Assembly (NCBI RefSeq): GCF_011046555.1
Contig: NZ_CP049246.1
Span: forward strand, 2,728,001 to 2,792,000
Reading direction: 5' to 3'
Length of the DNA: 64,000 bases
Source: Sphingobacterium lactis
GTDB lineage: Bacteria; Bacteroidota; Bacteroidia; Sphingobacteriales; Sphingobacteriaceae
Of the stretch, positions 7,808 through 17,306 are shown in pieces (positions within the stretch are counted from its first letter, which is position 1; the number at the start of each line of letters is the position of its first letter). A program made the position numbers and the translations under genes. A model generated the notes under the pieces. That model was not told the DNA's origin, did no database searches, and worked only from the letters and a program-made list of their open reading frames with translations.

Positions 7808-9232
7808 TTACCAACCCGTATTTTGGGTCATATCCGGAGTTTGGATCAGCTGATTGTCAGGAATAGGGAACAGTAGATTCCTTGTTTGGAATGTTTTACC
7901 ATTCGCTTTCATGGCTGCTTCAGCTTGTTTAGTACGGATGAGGTCGAACCATCTGTCGTGTTCGAAAGCCAGCTCCAGGCGGCGTTCCTTCCATACCGCG
8001 GTACGGATAGCTGCTTGGCCAGATGCCGTCGAATTTGGCAATTTAACCCGAGAGCGCACGATGTTAAGCGCTGCCAAAGCCTCGCTGGAATTGCCCAACT
8101 CATTGGCCGCTTCCGCCTTGATCAGGTATACTTCACCTAAACGAAGGTACCGAAGGTTTTTATCGCCATCACCAGCACCGCCATTTGCGGACGAGTAGGC
8201 TTTTTCATTGTACATTTCATTTTCGGTGTTACCGATCGCACGTCCGTCGTACATGGTTTCACCACGGAAAATAATGGTCGCATCCCGACGGATGGCATCT
8301 TTTTCTGCATTAAAGGCATCCAAAAGGTTTTGGGATGGCGTATTGAAACCCCAACCGATTCCGGCGGTACCACCACGTGGTCCTTGTGTTTCCGAATATT
8401 GTTGGATACCATGGGCTATAGACTCACCACGTGCCTGGAATTCAAAGATCGATTCCGGACCGTTTTCTCCAGCCAATCGCCAGATGGTGTTGTAATCAGG
8501 CTCCAAGCTGTAATCGCCTGAATTGATTACCGCATTGGACAGGTCAAAAGCAGCTTGCCATTCCCCTTGGTACAAATGCACCTTGGCCAATAGGGCCTGA
8601 GCGGCACCTTTCGTTGCACGACCCAAATCCTTAGCTGGGTAGTTCTTCTTGGTAGGCAGGTTATCGATCGCAAATTTTAGGTCTGCTTCGATATAGTCAT
8701 ACACTTCAGCAACAGGGGCACGACGGATCAGGTCTTGCTCCTGAATAGGAATTTCACCCCAGCCACGCACCAAATAAAAGTAATTCAGGGCACGCAGGAA
8801 GCGCGCTTCAGCAATGTACCTGTTCTTCAATGCGGCATCCGACATTTCATAGGATTCCGTGAACTTGATGGTTTCCGTAGCACGGCCGATTGATTTGTAC
8901 CAATGTTCCCACATGGAAGCAAAGGAGCTTGCCGTTGTGGTGTAGGTCAATGCATCGAGGATGTCCTTATCGCCACCGTTATCAGTAGGGGAAGACCCTT
9001 TGTCGGCATTGTCGGAAATAATCTCCGTAACACCTAAAAATGCGAAAGCATAGTTCCAATCGGTGAACATACCGTAGACGCCGTTGACAAAGGTTTCTGG
9101 AGAATACGTTTCCTCGCTGTCTCCAGCTTCCACAGCTTCCTGCGAGGGAACATCCAAGAAATCTTTAGCACAGCTGCTCATCAAGAGACCGGCAGCTGCT
9201 AAAAGGGATATATTTAAAGTTCTTAATTTCAT
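7808..9232 (-). CDS. RagB/SusD family glycan-binding outer-membrane lipoprotein
   Basis: The 474-residue SusD homologue has the lipobox LLMSSC (Cys21) followed by AKDFLDV, an early signature of the family. It has helical SusD/TPR-like segments (YIAEARFLRALNYFYLVRGWGEIP; GAAQALLAKVHLYQGEW) and the C-terminal motif RLGEVYLIKAEAANELG with ERRLELAFEHDRWFDLIR. It caps the SusC barrel at the cell surface and binds the incoming oligosaccharide. It starts 20 bp after susC ends and is certainly in the same transcript. Confidence 0.97.
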   Translation of the reverse strand: MKLRTLNISLLAAAGLLMSSCAKDFLDVPSQEAVEAGDSEETYSPETFVNGVYGMFTDWNYAFAFLGVTEIISDNADKGSSPTDNGGDKDILDALTYTTTASSFASMWEHWYKSIGRATETIKFTESYEMSDAALKNRYIAEARFLRALNYFYLVRGWGEIPIQEQDLIRRAPVAEVYDYIEADLKFAIDNLPTKKNYPAKDLGRATKGAAQALLAKVHLYQGEWQAAFDLSNAVINSGDYSLEPDYNTIWRLAGENGPESIFEFQARGESIAHGIQQYSETQGPRGGTAGIGWGFNTPSQNLLDAFNAEKDAIRRDATIIFRGETMYDGRAIGNTENEMYNEKAYSSANGGAGDGDKNLRYLRLGEVYLIKAEAANELGNSSEALAALNIVRSRVKLPNSTASGQAAIRTAVWKERRLELAFEHDRWFDLIRTKQAEAAMKANGKTFQTRNLLFPIPDNQLIQTPDMTQNTGW

Positions 9233-9252
9233 GATTGATGTACGTTAATTGA

Positions 9253-12200
9253 TTAAAACTGAACGTTAAGACCGAACAAGAAGTTTCTCGTTGTCGGGTA
9301 AGCGGATAACTCAATACCCGGCGTCAACTGTGGATTACCATCGCTGGCAATCTCAGGAGAGAATCCTGAATATTTCGTGAACATAAATGGATTCTGTGCC
9401 GTCACGTAAAGTCTAAGGTTTGACGTTGAATTGTATAATTTCTTGAACGTATACCCCAAGGTCATGTTGTTGATACGGAAATAATTGCCAGATTCCAGGT
9501 AATAGCTGGATGCATAGGCATCGCGGTCTGCTCCCGGATCAACATTGTTCGTGCCTGGACCTGACCAACGGTTGTTGAATGTATCTTCGGTAATGTTCTC
9601 ACCACCATTGATACGTGTGCCTTTCAGCGCATTGTAGATCTTGTTTCCGGCAACACCGTAGCCAGCCATGGAGAAATCGAACGCCTTATAGTTGATGCCG
9701 ATGTTGAAACCGTAGGTTGAAGAAGGCATATACGAGCCCAAGAATACTTTATCGCGGTTGTCAATGACACCGTCATTGTTCTGATCTTTATATTTCAGGT
9801 GTCCAGGGCGAGGAGAGCCGTATTTCGCGCCCGCATTGATCTCGTCTGTATTTTGCCAAACACCATCTGTTTCCCACATCCACCATGCATAGATCGGGTT
9901 GCCCACTTTGATCTGCTTGGTGATCTGACCATTCGATAAACTACCACCGGTCATACCGTCGTAAGTCGGTTTAACTTCGATCAGCTCGTTGTGGTTGTAC
10001 GCATAGTTCACACCGATGGAATAGAAGAAGTCTTCAGAAACATTGTTCTTCCAGTTCAATGCAAATTCCAAACCTTGGTTTCTCACCTTACCACCATGGT
10101 CATAGAAGTTCGTGGAGAATGGGGAGTTCAAGATCGGGATCACGTTCATGATCATGTTGTTGTTCAACTTGTTGTAGTAGTCAATGGAACCAGAAAGCTT
10201 ACGATCCATAAATTCGAAGTCTAGTCCTACTCCGGATTCGTATGTTTTTTCCCATTTCAATGGTAAAGCTGGGCTACCGAATGCCGTACCGAATATCATC
10301 GTCTGGCCAGGACCGAATACATAGTTGGTATTGCTACTTCCTTCACTGCTGAGTACTTGGCCAACATTCACTGGAATGTTTGCATTACCAAGGATACCCC
10401 AGTTTGCACGAAGTTTTAAGTAATTCACCACGGTATTGTCTTTCATGAAATCTTCGTTGGTGATGGTCCATCCCAAACCTACGGCAGGGAAGGTGTCAAA
10501 GTAATCACCTGTATTTCTGAATACCGAAGAACCATCATGACGAACTGTAGCCGTCAAATAATATTTGCTTTGGTAGTTGTACTGCACACGGCCAAAATAG
10601 GATGCCAAGGCAATCGGTGTGGTGTACGTTTGGTTCAACACTTTATCGTATTCAACCGAAGCCATATTGATGTTCCAATATTGTTCCTGTTCGGGAACAT
10701 CATACCCCGTTCCAGAGATAAAGTTTCCAATGGATGATTTGTCTCTTGAAAAACCAGCTACAACGTTCAGGTTATGGCCACTGAAGTTTTTCTCAAACGT
10801 CAGGAAAGTTTCCCATTGCCATCTGAAATCTTCTGTTTTTCTGTAGGAAAGGCTGTTGTCTGCGTAGTCAACCACATTTTCACCTTTCAATTTATCAAAA
10901 TCAGCATCTGTACGCAGCGGACTGCCATTCAACCAATTCGCTCTGATATCCGTGAAAGTACGTGCATTTCTGAAGACTTTCGTTCCACCGATACGGGAGT
11001 TGATCTTTAAGAAGTCTAAAATTTGGTATTCACCTTCAATACCACCTTGAATACGGGTTGGGCTGTTCAATTCATTATTGCGCAACACGGCATATACTGG
11101 GTTTCCGATGGAGTTTAAGTTACCTGTGTTTTCGCCCGGATTGGTCTGGTAACCTGCAACCCCAGTTGTAGAATTGTAGATGGACGTTCCATAGCGGCCA
11201 TTATCAAACATAACCGGTGCCAAAGGTGTCTGGCGGTAGGCATCATTGAATGAACTGAAAGGCTTTGGAGTCGATCTGTTGAAGGATAAGTTTAAGTTCT
11301 GCGTAAATTTCAATTTATTGTCGAAGAACTTGTATGTATTGTTGTTGCGAACGGTATTGCGGACAAATTTTGAACCATCAAGGATACCGTTCTCGGTGAA
11401 GTTTGTGGCACTTACGAAGTAGTCGATTACTTCGGATCCGCCGGAGATATTCACGGAGTTATTGAACACCGTTCCGGTCTGCAACAATTCATCGAACCAA
11501 TCGGTATCGTAAGGTTGCTGCGTCTGTAATTTCGTTCCGCGACCAACACCTGTGATATTTTCATTGTAATAGGTTACATATTGTGCCGCATTCGCCATCT
11601 TAACCTTATTCAACATGTTTTTCATGCCGGCATACGATTCAAAACCTATACGAACAGTTCCTGCTCTACCTTTTTTGGTTGTTACCATAACAACCCCGTT
11701 TGCTGCACGCATACCGTAGATAGAGGCGGAGGATGCATCCTTTAGGACATCGATGGATTCGATATCAGAAGGGTTGATGCTGTTCAGGTTGTCCGTAGGG
11801 AAGCCATCCACGATATAAAGTGGATCTCTACCGCCCAGGGCTGTACCTAGACCGCGGATAACGACTTGTGGGGTTGACCCCGGAGCATCTGAAGCGGTGA
11901 TATTGATACCAGCTACTTTACCCTGAATGGATTGCATCGCGGACATTGCCGGTTGCTTCACGATCTCATCGGATTTCACACTTCCAATGGATCCTGTCAG
12001 GTCTACCTTTCTGGTCGTACCATAACCGACAACGACAACTTCCTCAAGGGCCATGTTCTCATCATCTAAAAATACATTGATCTGTGCCTTGTCGCCAATC
12101 TCGATTGTTTGACTGACATAACCTACAAAAGAGAATACTAAGGATTCGTTAGGAGCGGCCTCCAGGCTAAAACGGCCTGCCTCATCTGTTTGCGTGCCTC

Positions 12201-12348
12201 CTGATCTGCCACTAATGGATACAGAAACACCCGGCAGTCCAATCATCGATTGGCTGTCCTTTACTGTACCTGTTACAGTTTTGTTCTGCCCATATAACAC
12301 CGTAATGCTACACAGAAAAACAAAGGTCAGCGTAAATAAATTCCTCAT
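9253..12348 (-). CDS. SusC/RagA family TonB-linked outer-membrane transporter
   Basis: The 1031-residue outer-membrane receptor has a signal peptide (cleaved after ITVLYGQ). A CarboxypepD_reg-like beta-sandwich spans about 22-105. The TonB-box region reads MALEEVVVVGYGT. The plug domain contains RGLGTALGGRDPLYIVDGFPTDN, DIESIDVLKDASSASIYG and NGVVMVTTKKG, and a 22-strand barrel ends in aromatic FLFGLNVQF. No N-terminal STN signalling domain is present, which fits control by the membrane regulator upstream rather than by FecI/FecR. It imports oligosaccharide with TonB energy. Confidence 0.97.
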   Translation of the reverse strand: MRNLFTLTFVFLCSITVLYGQNKTVTGTVKDSQSMIGLPGVSVSISGRSGGTQTDEAGRFSLEAAPNESLVFSFVGYVSQTIEIGDKAQINVFLDDENMALEEVVVVGYGTTRKVDLTGSIGSVKSDEIVKQPAMSAMQSIQGKVAGINITASDAPGSTPQVVIRGLGTALGGRDPLYIVDGFPTDNLNSINPSDIESIDVLKDASSASIYGMRAANGVVMVTTKKGRAGTVRIGFESYAGMKNMLNKVKMANAAQYVTYYNENITGVGRGTKLQTQQPYDTDWFDELLQTGTVFNNSVNISGGSEVIDYFVSATNFTENGILDGSKFVRNTVRNNNTYKFFDNKLKFTQNLNLSFNRSTPKPFSSFNDAYRQTPLAPVMFDNGRYGTSIYNSTTGVAGYQTNPGENTGNLNSIGNPVYAVLRNNELNSPTRIQGGIEGEYQILDFLKINSRIGGTKVFRNARTFTDIRANWLNGSPLRTDADFDKLKGENVVDYADNSLSYRKTEDFRWQWETFLTFEKNFSGHNLNVVAGFSRDKSSIGNFISGTGYDVPEQEQYWNINMASVEYDKVLNQTYTTPIALASYFGRVQYNYQSKYYLTATVRHDGSSVFRNTGDYFDTFPAVGLGWTITNEDFMKDNTVVNYLKLRANWGILGNANIPVNVGQVLSSEGSSNTNYVFGPGQTMIFGTAFGSPALPLKWEKTYESGVGLDFEFMDRKLSGSIDYYNKLNNNMIMNVIPILNSPFSTNFYDHGGKVRNQGLEFALNWKNNVSEDFFYSIGVNYAYNHNELIEVKPTYDGMTGGSLSNGQITKQIKVGNPIYAWWMWETDGVWQNTDEINAGAKYGSPRPGHLKYKDQNNDGVIDNRDKVFLGSYMPSSTYGFNIGINYKAFDFSMAGYGVAGNKIYNALKGTRINGGENITEDTFNNRWSGPGTNNVDPGADRDAYASSYYLESGNYFRINNMTLGYTFKKLYNSTSNLRLYVTAQNPFMFTKYSGFSPEIASDGNPQLTPGIELSAYPTTRNFLFGLNVQF

Positions 12349-12690
12349 ATAACAAATGGTTTTAATTGAGTAAATATTGTTTAGTTAATACATAGGTAAA
12401 TAAAAGTGATTATTCACTTAACAAAGATGTGATGTATTAGTTTGGTTTGAAAATTTAGGATATATACATTACTACTACACCATATGGGTACTTGCTCATT
12501 ATTTTCTGATAAATTAGGTAGAATATTGATTTATAGTGATATATCACTACATCAATCTCATGAATAAATCTTACTAAGTGTAAATTATACACATAGTATA
12601 AAACTTGCTGTTGATGTAGTGTTGTAGTAGTAGGTTGCATAAAATTAACATAAATTCTATGTTGATTTGATGTTAATTTTGAACGGGAAA
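12349..12690. other. AT-rich gene-free leader region upstream of susC
   Basis: About 340 bp with no convincing gene separate the regulator stop from the susC start. It is very AT-rich. One small inverted repeat (AACATA/TATGTT, 12647-12663) and TACTACTAC-type simple runs are present. It should hold the susC promoter and the binding site of the upstream regulator, but I could not identify a clear -33/-7 pair. It is long enough for a leader RNA or small RNA. Confidence 0.4.
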
Positions 12691-12691
12691 G

Positions 12692-12716
12692 AAGGGAATA
12701 ATGCAATTATTCCCTT
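12692..12716 (-). terminator. Hairpin after the regulator gene
   Basis: A perfect 11-bp stem AAGGGAATAAT/ATTATTCCCTT with a 3-nt loop begins 9 bp beyond the regulator stop. Only a mixed CTTCTTTCC tail follows on the minus strand, so termination may be partial. Confidence 0.6.
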
Positions 12717-12724
12717 TCTGATTT

Positions 12725-15583
12725 CTAGACTTCAAGAAGAAATTCAGATAAGTTCTTTTCGGTAGGCAGGTTCAATTTCTTACGGAGTCTATACCGACGG
12801 ATCTCGACGCCCCGGGTGCTGATGTTCAAGAGGGAGGCAATTTCCTTTGAAGACATATTCAAACGAAGGTAAGCACACAACTTCAAGTCGTTCGGTACGA
12901 GGGATGGGTATCCGGTTTTCAATTTCTTGAAGAAGTTTTCATGGGCTTCATTGAAACTCTTTTCGAACAGGTCCCAATCGCGATCGTCGCTATGCGCTTC
13001 ATCGATCAGTTTGCTGACTTTCCGCAATTGGTCGGAGCTCAGTTTGTTCCCATTGGAGTCGTTCAGGTTCGTCAGCTCATGGTGCAGGTTGTTCAGCATC
13101 TCGTTCTTGTAAACAATGTTCATCGCAGCATTCGCGAGTTCCCTGTTCTTGCTTTCCAGTTCCTGCTCCAATTGGATATTCTTTAGGGATATCAGTTTCT
13201 TTTCATTCGCTGCTGCTTCGCGCGCGATGCGTTCTTCCTGCTCGGCCAATAATTTTTCCTTAAGGCGTCGCTGGTGCTGCAAAAGTCGATGCTGGTACCA
13301 TTTCCGGAGGAAATAGACCAAGGCGGCCAATATCAGGATATAGATCAGGATGGCTGGCCAGCTGAAATACCAAGGCGCATGTATTTCAAACGTCACGGTG
13401 GATATCTCGGATTGCATGCCGTTGGGGGCCATAGCCCGCACCTGGAACGTGTAAGTCCCAAATGGTAAGTTGGTAAAGTCCTTAAAGGAGATCTCATCCC
13501 AACTGGACCAATTTTCCGTATAGCCTTCCAGGTAGTACTGGTACTTTAATGGAGCAGAAGAATACCAAGGGGAGGCGAAGGCAATCCGGATGTTGTTCTG
13601 CTTGTTGTCTATCTGAAGTTCATCATAAATAGGATAGGGCTCACCCGTTGTGTTCCAGACGCTTGTGATGATAGGTTTGGGGAGCTGTTGCTGCAAGGGA
13701 TATTTGTCAAAGTAGAGCGCAAATCCATTGTCGAGGCCAATGATGGAAAGGTTATCATTGACGTTGAGGATCTGTTCATAGTCGTTCATCATCTTGCCCT
13801 TCAGCGAATTCCAGGAGCTGGAGTCGATCTTCAGTTTGCCTTCATTCTTGAGTTCCACCCGGGCGATATGCGAATTCAGAATGAACCAATAGGCATTGTT
13901 GCGGATAGGGATAATCTTATTGGCATTGGCAAAGCTTCCCAATTGCTGGTTGAGTTCTTCATAGGGCTTAAAGGAACGTAGGATGTTGTCGTAGAGATAG
14001 AATCCGGAATCGCTCGCGAAGACAATGTTATTGGCGAGGTTGTAGATGCCGTTCAATTTGGTGTTCTGCGGCAATCCTTTGGTTTCCGGGCGGAATTCAA
14101 CGGCTTCCTGCAGATCGGGCCGCAGACGGAAACTATAAACCGTTTGGTTGTTGCTCAGCCAGAATTCCGTTTCACCCCGTTGGATCATGTGGCGGACCGG
14201 TGATTTGTTGTAGCTGAACTGCTTGATAAAACGTAAGGGGTTATTTGCATCCATGAGGCCAATGCCGGTGTAATTGGCCTGCAGCCAATAGGGTGAGTCC
14301 GCAATCGCCATGAATTGCCAAGCGCCCGTCACGGTGGATATCTGCCTGAGGTTGCCATTTTCAACAAGGAATGTACCGTTGTTATGGCCACAGACCAACT
14401 GGCCGTTGATATTCTCCAATTTCCAAACCTGTCCCTGTGAACCTGGAACAATCCGGAAATTGAGCGACTTATACTGGTCCGTGCCGTGCCAATCACTGAC
14501 GAACAGCCCTTGGTTGGTACCCAGGTAGATTTTGTTGTCGAATATAATGGAGGTATAGACCGTACCGATATTCCCGGTCAGATCGGCATAGTAATATAAA
14601 GGACTGTTGACATCGATCCGATCGATCCCGTTGTCCAAGCCTACCCATAGGTTGAACTGCTTGTCCACCGCCAAACTAAGCACGGTGTTGTTCTGCAATC
14701 CGTTGTTCTTGCTGATGTGCTGGACGATCTCACCCTGTTGATTGAGGATGATTACCCCGTTCTGGATCGTTCCGAAGGCGTATTGGTTCCCGAAAAGCTT
14801 AACGCCATTGTTGATCTGGTATTTTTTCAGGAAATCCGAAGCCTCCGTTTGCCATGGCGTAATATCACCTTGCGCATTCATCCTGAAAATGCCGTTGTTG
14901 GCCGTTCCGATCAAAACATCATTGCCCATGAATGGCAGGATGGTCAGGATATTCATGCCCTTCAGGACATCGGCATCTTTTACCTTGACCAATTTGCCGT
15001 TGGCATATTGGTGCAACCCGGAGGGAATCTGTTCGAAATAAAGCTTATCATTTACCTGAAAACCGAACAGAAAAGGTTCTCCGTCGGCGGTAATGGGCGT
15101 TATCTGGTTGTTTTCGTAGAGGTAGCTTTTTGAAAAGGTGTGGAAATAGATCTTGCGCCCATCGATGATGATGCGCCAGATTTCCTCATTCCGTAGGCTC
15201 TGCTGATCTTGGACAAGCCCCGTTAGGCTCGTGTAGGCCATCTTGCCGTAGGCTGAACGTGTCCAGTATCCAAATTCCCCAGCGCCGCCCACAAATATGC
15301 GACCCGATGCATCGATGTTGACACTTCGGAGCGAAGCTCTGTTTTTCATGGGGTGGAGTTTCCATTCCTGTCCATCAAAGGCCAACAGACCTTCCGTATT
15401 TGCGGCATAGATAAAGCCCTCAGGGCTAACCGCCAATCCCCAATTCTGGTTGCCCGCCTGGTACACGCTCTTGCTGTACTGTTGCACAAAGGGAGAGCCA
15501 ACACGCGGAATATTCTGGCCAAATATTGTATGTCCAGTTACAAAAAGTAGGATCAAAAGAAGAAATCGCACGTATTTTACCAT
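12725..15583 (-). CDS. SusR-like membrane regulator: propeller, Y_Y_Y and LuxR-type HTH
   Basis: This 952-residue single-polypeptide sensor-regulator has a signal peptide (FVTGHTIFGQN) and a large periplasmic region of two-component-regulator-propeller repeats (about 30-640, e.g. LAVDKQFNLWVGLDNGIDRI). A Y_Y_Y domain follows (about 670-735, FGTYTFQVRAMAPNG), then one membrane helix (about 742-760), a long coiled coil (765-830) and a C-terminal LuxR-type HTH (892-952, MSSKEIASLLNISTRGVEIRRYRL). No histidine-kinase or receiver domain is present. It should sense an oligosaccharide in the periplasm and bind DNA from the membrane, activating the SusC-to-GH3 genes just downstream. Confidence 0.92.
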   Translation of the reverse strand: MVKYVRFLLLILLFVTGHTIFGQNIPRVGSPFVQQYSKSVYQAGNQNWGLAVSPEGFIYAANTEGLLAFDGQEWKLHPMKNRASLRSVNIDASGRIFVGGAGEFGYWTRSAYGKMAYTSLTGLVQDQQSLRNEEIWRIIIDGRKIYFHTFSKSYLYENNQITPITADGEPFLFGFQVNDKLYFEQIPSGLHQYANGKLVKVKDADVLKGMNILTILPFMGNDVLIGTANNGIFRMNAQGDITPWQTEASDFLKKYQINNGVKLFGNQYAFGTIQNGVIILNQQGEIVQHISKNNGLQNNTVLSLAVDKQFNLWVGLDNGIDRIDVNSPLYYYADLTGNIGTVYTSIIFDNKIYLGTNQGLFVSDWHGTDQYKSLNFRIVPGSQGQVWKLENINGQLVCGHNNGTFLVENGNLRQISTVTGAWQFMAIADSPYWLQANYTGIGLMDANNPLRFIKQFSYNKSPVRHMIQRGETEFWLSNNQTVYSFRLRPDLQEAVEFRPETKGLPQNTKLNGIYNLANNIVFASDSGFYLYDNILRSFKPYEELNQQLGSFANANKIIPIRNNAYWFILNSHIARVELKNEGKLKIDSSSWNSLKGKMMNDYEQILNVNDNLSIIGLDNGFALYFDKYPLQQQLPKPIITSVWNTTGEPYPIYDELQIDNKQNNIRIAFASPWYSSAPLKYQYYLEGYTENWSSWDEISFKDFTNLPFGTYTFQVRAMAPNGMQSEISTVTFEIHAPWYFSWPAILIYILILAALVYFLRKWYQHRLLQHQRRLKEKLLAEQEERIAREAAANEKKLISLKNIQLEQELESKNRELANAAMNIVYKNEMLNNLHHELTNLNDSNGNKLSSDQLRKVSKLIDEAHSDDRDWDLFEKSFNEAHENFFKKLKTGYPSLVPNDLKLCAYLRLNMSSKEIASLLNISTRGVEIRRYRLRKKLNLPTEKNLSEFLLEV

Positions 15584-15667
15584 ATTTCAAGAGTCAAATA
15601 TACTTAAAGCTTCGTGGGAGAATCAAATTTTTATTGCCACATGCTGGAAAATCATTTAATTTGTATA

Positions 15668-16474
15668 ATGCTTAAGTTCGCAAACGCTAAAATCAACATT
15701 GGTCTGCAAATTACCAATAAAAGAAAAGATGGTTACCATGATCTGGAGACCGTTTTCTATCCTGTAAAGATTTATGATGTCGTGGAAATTATTCCAGCGG
15801 ATACATTGGAATTGCAGATCTGGAATTCAGATTTAGCGGCCGATGAAAACAACCTATGCCTTAGGGCCTTTCGGTTATTGGCTGGAAGCTATGCTGTAGA
15901 TCCCGTGAAGATCCATTTGCTCAAGCATATCCCCATGGGGGCTGGTCTTGGCGGCGGATCTTCCGATGCCAGTGCGACCTTGCTATTATTGGATGATTTC
16001 TTCAACCTGAATTTGGGACAGGATAGGCTGATGGAATTGGCGGGACAATTGGGTGCCGACTGTCCATTCTTCATCGCGAACAAACCTATGTATGCGGAGG
16101 GGATCGGTACGGAATTGTCGCCCATTGATTTGGATCTGGAGGCATACCATATCATTGTTGTTAAGCCAGATGTACATATCTCGACGGCAGATGCCTATGC
16201 AGGCGTGGAGCCTAAGCCGGCTGCAATCGACCTTCGCGAAGCCGTTAAGTTACCCATCCAGGAATGGAAGTATGGCATCGTGAATGATTTTGAGCTGTCG
16301 CTTTTTGACAGATATCCGCAGTTGAATCGACTTAAACAAAAACTTTATGAAACAGGTGCTATATACGCATCCATGAGCGGCTCCGGATCTGCTGTATATG
16401 GCATATTTGAGGAGATCCCAAATATCAAGGAGTTGCAGGAATTCGGCACGGTCTATTTACCACAGCACCTATAG
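15668..16474 (+). CDS. ispE: 4-diphosphocytidyl-2-C-methyl-D-erythritol kinase
   Basis: This 268-residue GHMP-fold kinase of the MEP isoprenoid pathway phosphorylates CDP-methylerythritol at the 2-position. It has the substrate-side Lys of NAKINIGL at the N-terminus, the ATP-binding glycine loop PMGAGLGGGSSDAS (89-102), the GADCPFF motif and the C-terminal MSGSGSAVYG. The ATG at 15668 was chosen because MLKFANAKINIGL matches the conserved family start. An upstream in-frame ATG at 15614 would add 18 atypical residues. It is a single gene ended by a strong terminator. Confidence 0.97.
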   Translation: MLKFANAKINIGLQITNKRKDGYHDLETVFYPVKIYDVVEIIPADTLELQIWNSDLAADENNLCLRAFRLLAGSYAVDPVKIHLLKHIPMGAGLGGGSSDASATLLLLDDFFNLNLGQDRLMELAGQLGADCPFFIANKPMYAEGIGTELSPIDLDLEAYHIIVVKPDVHISTADAYAGVEPKPAAIDLREAVKLPIQEWKYGIVNDFELSLFDRYPQLNRLKQKLYETGAIYASMSGSGSAVYGIFEEIPNIKELQEFGTVYLPQHL

Positions 16475-16513
16475 GACTGTCCTTCATAACCAAGTTCGGT
16501 TCGAAAAATAAAA

Positions 16514-16552
16514 CAAAGCGCCCCGCTACTGATGAAATAGCGGGGCGCTTTG
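16514..16552. terminator. Bidirectional terminator
   Basis: A 15-bp perfect stem CAAAGCGCCCCGCTA/TAGCGGGGCGCTTTG with a 9-nt loop lies between the convergent ispE and LOG-family genes. T-tracts are poor on both sides, but the stem is very stable. Confidence 0.75.
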
Positions 16553-16571
16553 GGTATTGGTGCAATAACCT

Positions 16572-17306
16572 TTATATCGCTTTTTTCTCGCCCAGAATCC
16601 AATTGGGTTTCTGTTCTTTCAAATGGATAACCTTGTTGGCGTCGGCATACTTTCGGATATGGTCCACGGCTTCCTGGAGATCGTCGGTAAACAGAAGTAG
16701 GTCCTGATCTTCCGGGCTGATGGTCTTTTCTTCGATCATTAAGCGAACGTGTTCCCAGATATTCCTATGGTATTCTAAACCCATGATAACTATCGGAAAC
16801 TGTGTGATTTTCTTAGTCTGAATTAAAGTTAAGGTTTCGAAAAATTCATCGAGTGTTCCAAAACCACCGGGCATAATCACAAATGCAAATGAATATTTCC
16901 TCAACAGCTCCTTTCGCACAAAGAAATAGTCGATGTTCACGAATTTATCCATGTAAGGGTTGTGGTGCTGTTCATGTGGCAGAACAATGTTGCACCCCAC
17001 GGACTTGCCATTTACATCCTTTGCACCGCGGTTTGCAGCTTCCATAATGCCGGGACCACCACCGGTCATAATGGTGTAGTTCAATTTCGCCAGTTCGGCA
17101 GATACGGCACGTGCCTGTTTATAGTAGGTGTGATTCTCGTCAAAACGGGCGGACCCAAAGACTGTCACACATGGACCAACGAAATGGAGCGTACGGAATC
17201 CCTTCATAAATTGATACACCACACCGAGGGCATATTTCAGTTCATTCCACCGGCTCCGCGCGCCCTTGAAGAATTTAATCTCCTCTCTTACAAATTTATT
17301 ACTCAT
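16572..17306 (-). CDS. LOG/TIGR00730 family Rossmann-fold protein
   Basis: The 244-residue cytoplasmic protein has both family motifs: TGGGPGIMEAANRGAKD and PGGFGTLDEFFE. These form the nucleotide site of cytokinin-riboside 5'-monophosphate phosphoribohydrolases (LOG), so a nucleoside-monophosphate N-glycosidase activity is likely. It is longer than the ~190-residue plant-type LOGs because of an N-terminal extension (FKGARSRWNELKYALG). 'Lysine decarboxylase' annotations of this family are wrong by function. Its start overlaps the stop of the upstream ATP-cone/nuclease gene by 8 bp, which implies translational coupling. Confidence 0.9.
   Translation of the reverse strand: MSNKFVREEIKFFKGARSRWNELKYALGVVYQFMKGFRTLHFVGPCVTVFGSARFDENHTYYKQARAVSAELAKLNYTIMTGGGPGIMEAANRGAKDVNGKSVGCNIVLPHEQHHNPYMDKFVNIDYFFVRKELLRKYSFAFVIMPGGFGTLDEFFETLTLIQTKKITQFPIVIMGLEYHRNIWEHVRLMIEEKTISPEDQDLLLFTDDLQEAVDHIRKYADANKVIHLKEQKPNWILGEKKAI

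Noticed and set aside
12455..12706. 83-codon open frame upstream of susC
   Set aside because: Translation is rich in Tyr, His and Ile from AT-rich DNA, has no recognisable start signal, and overlaps the hairpin after the regulator gene.
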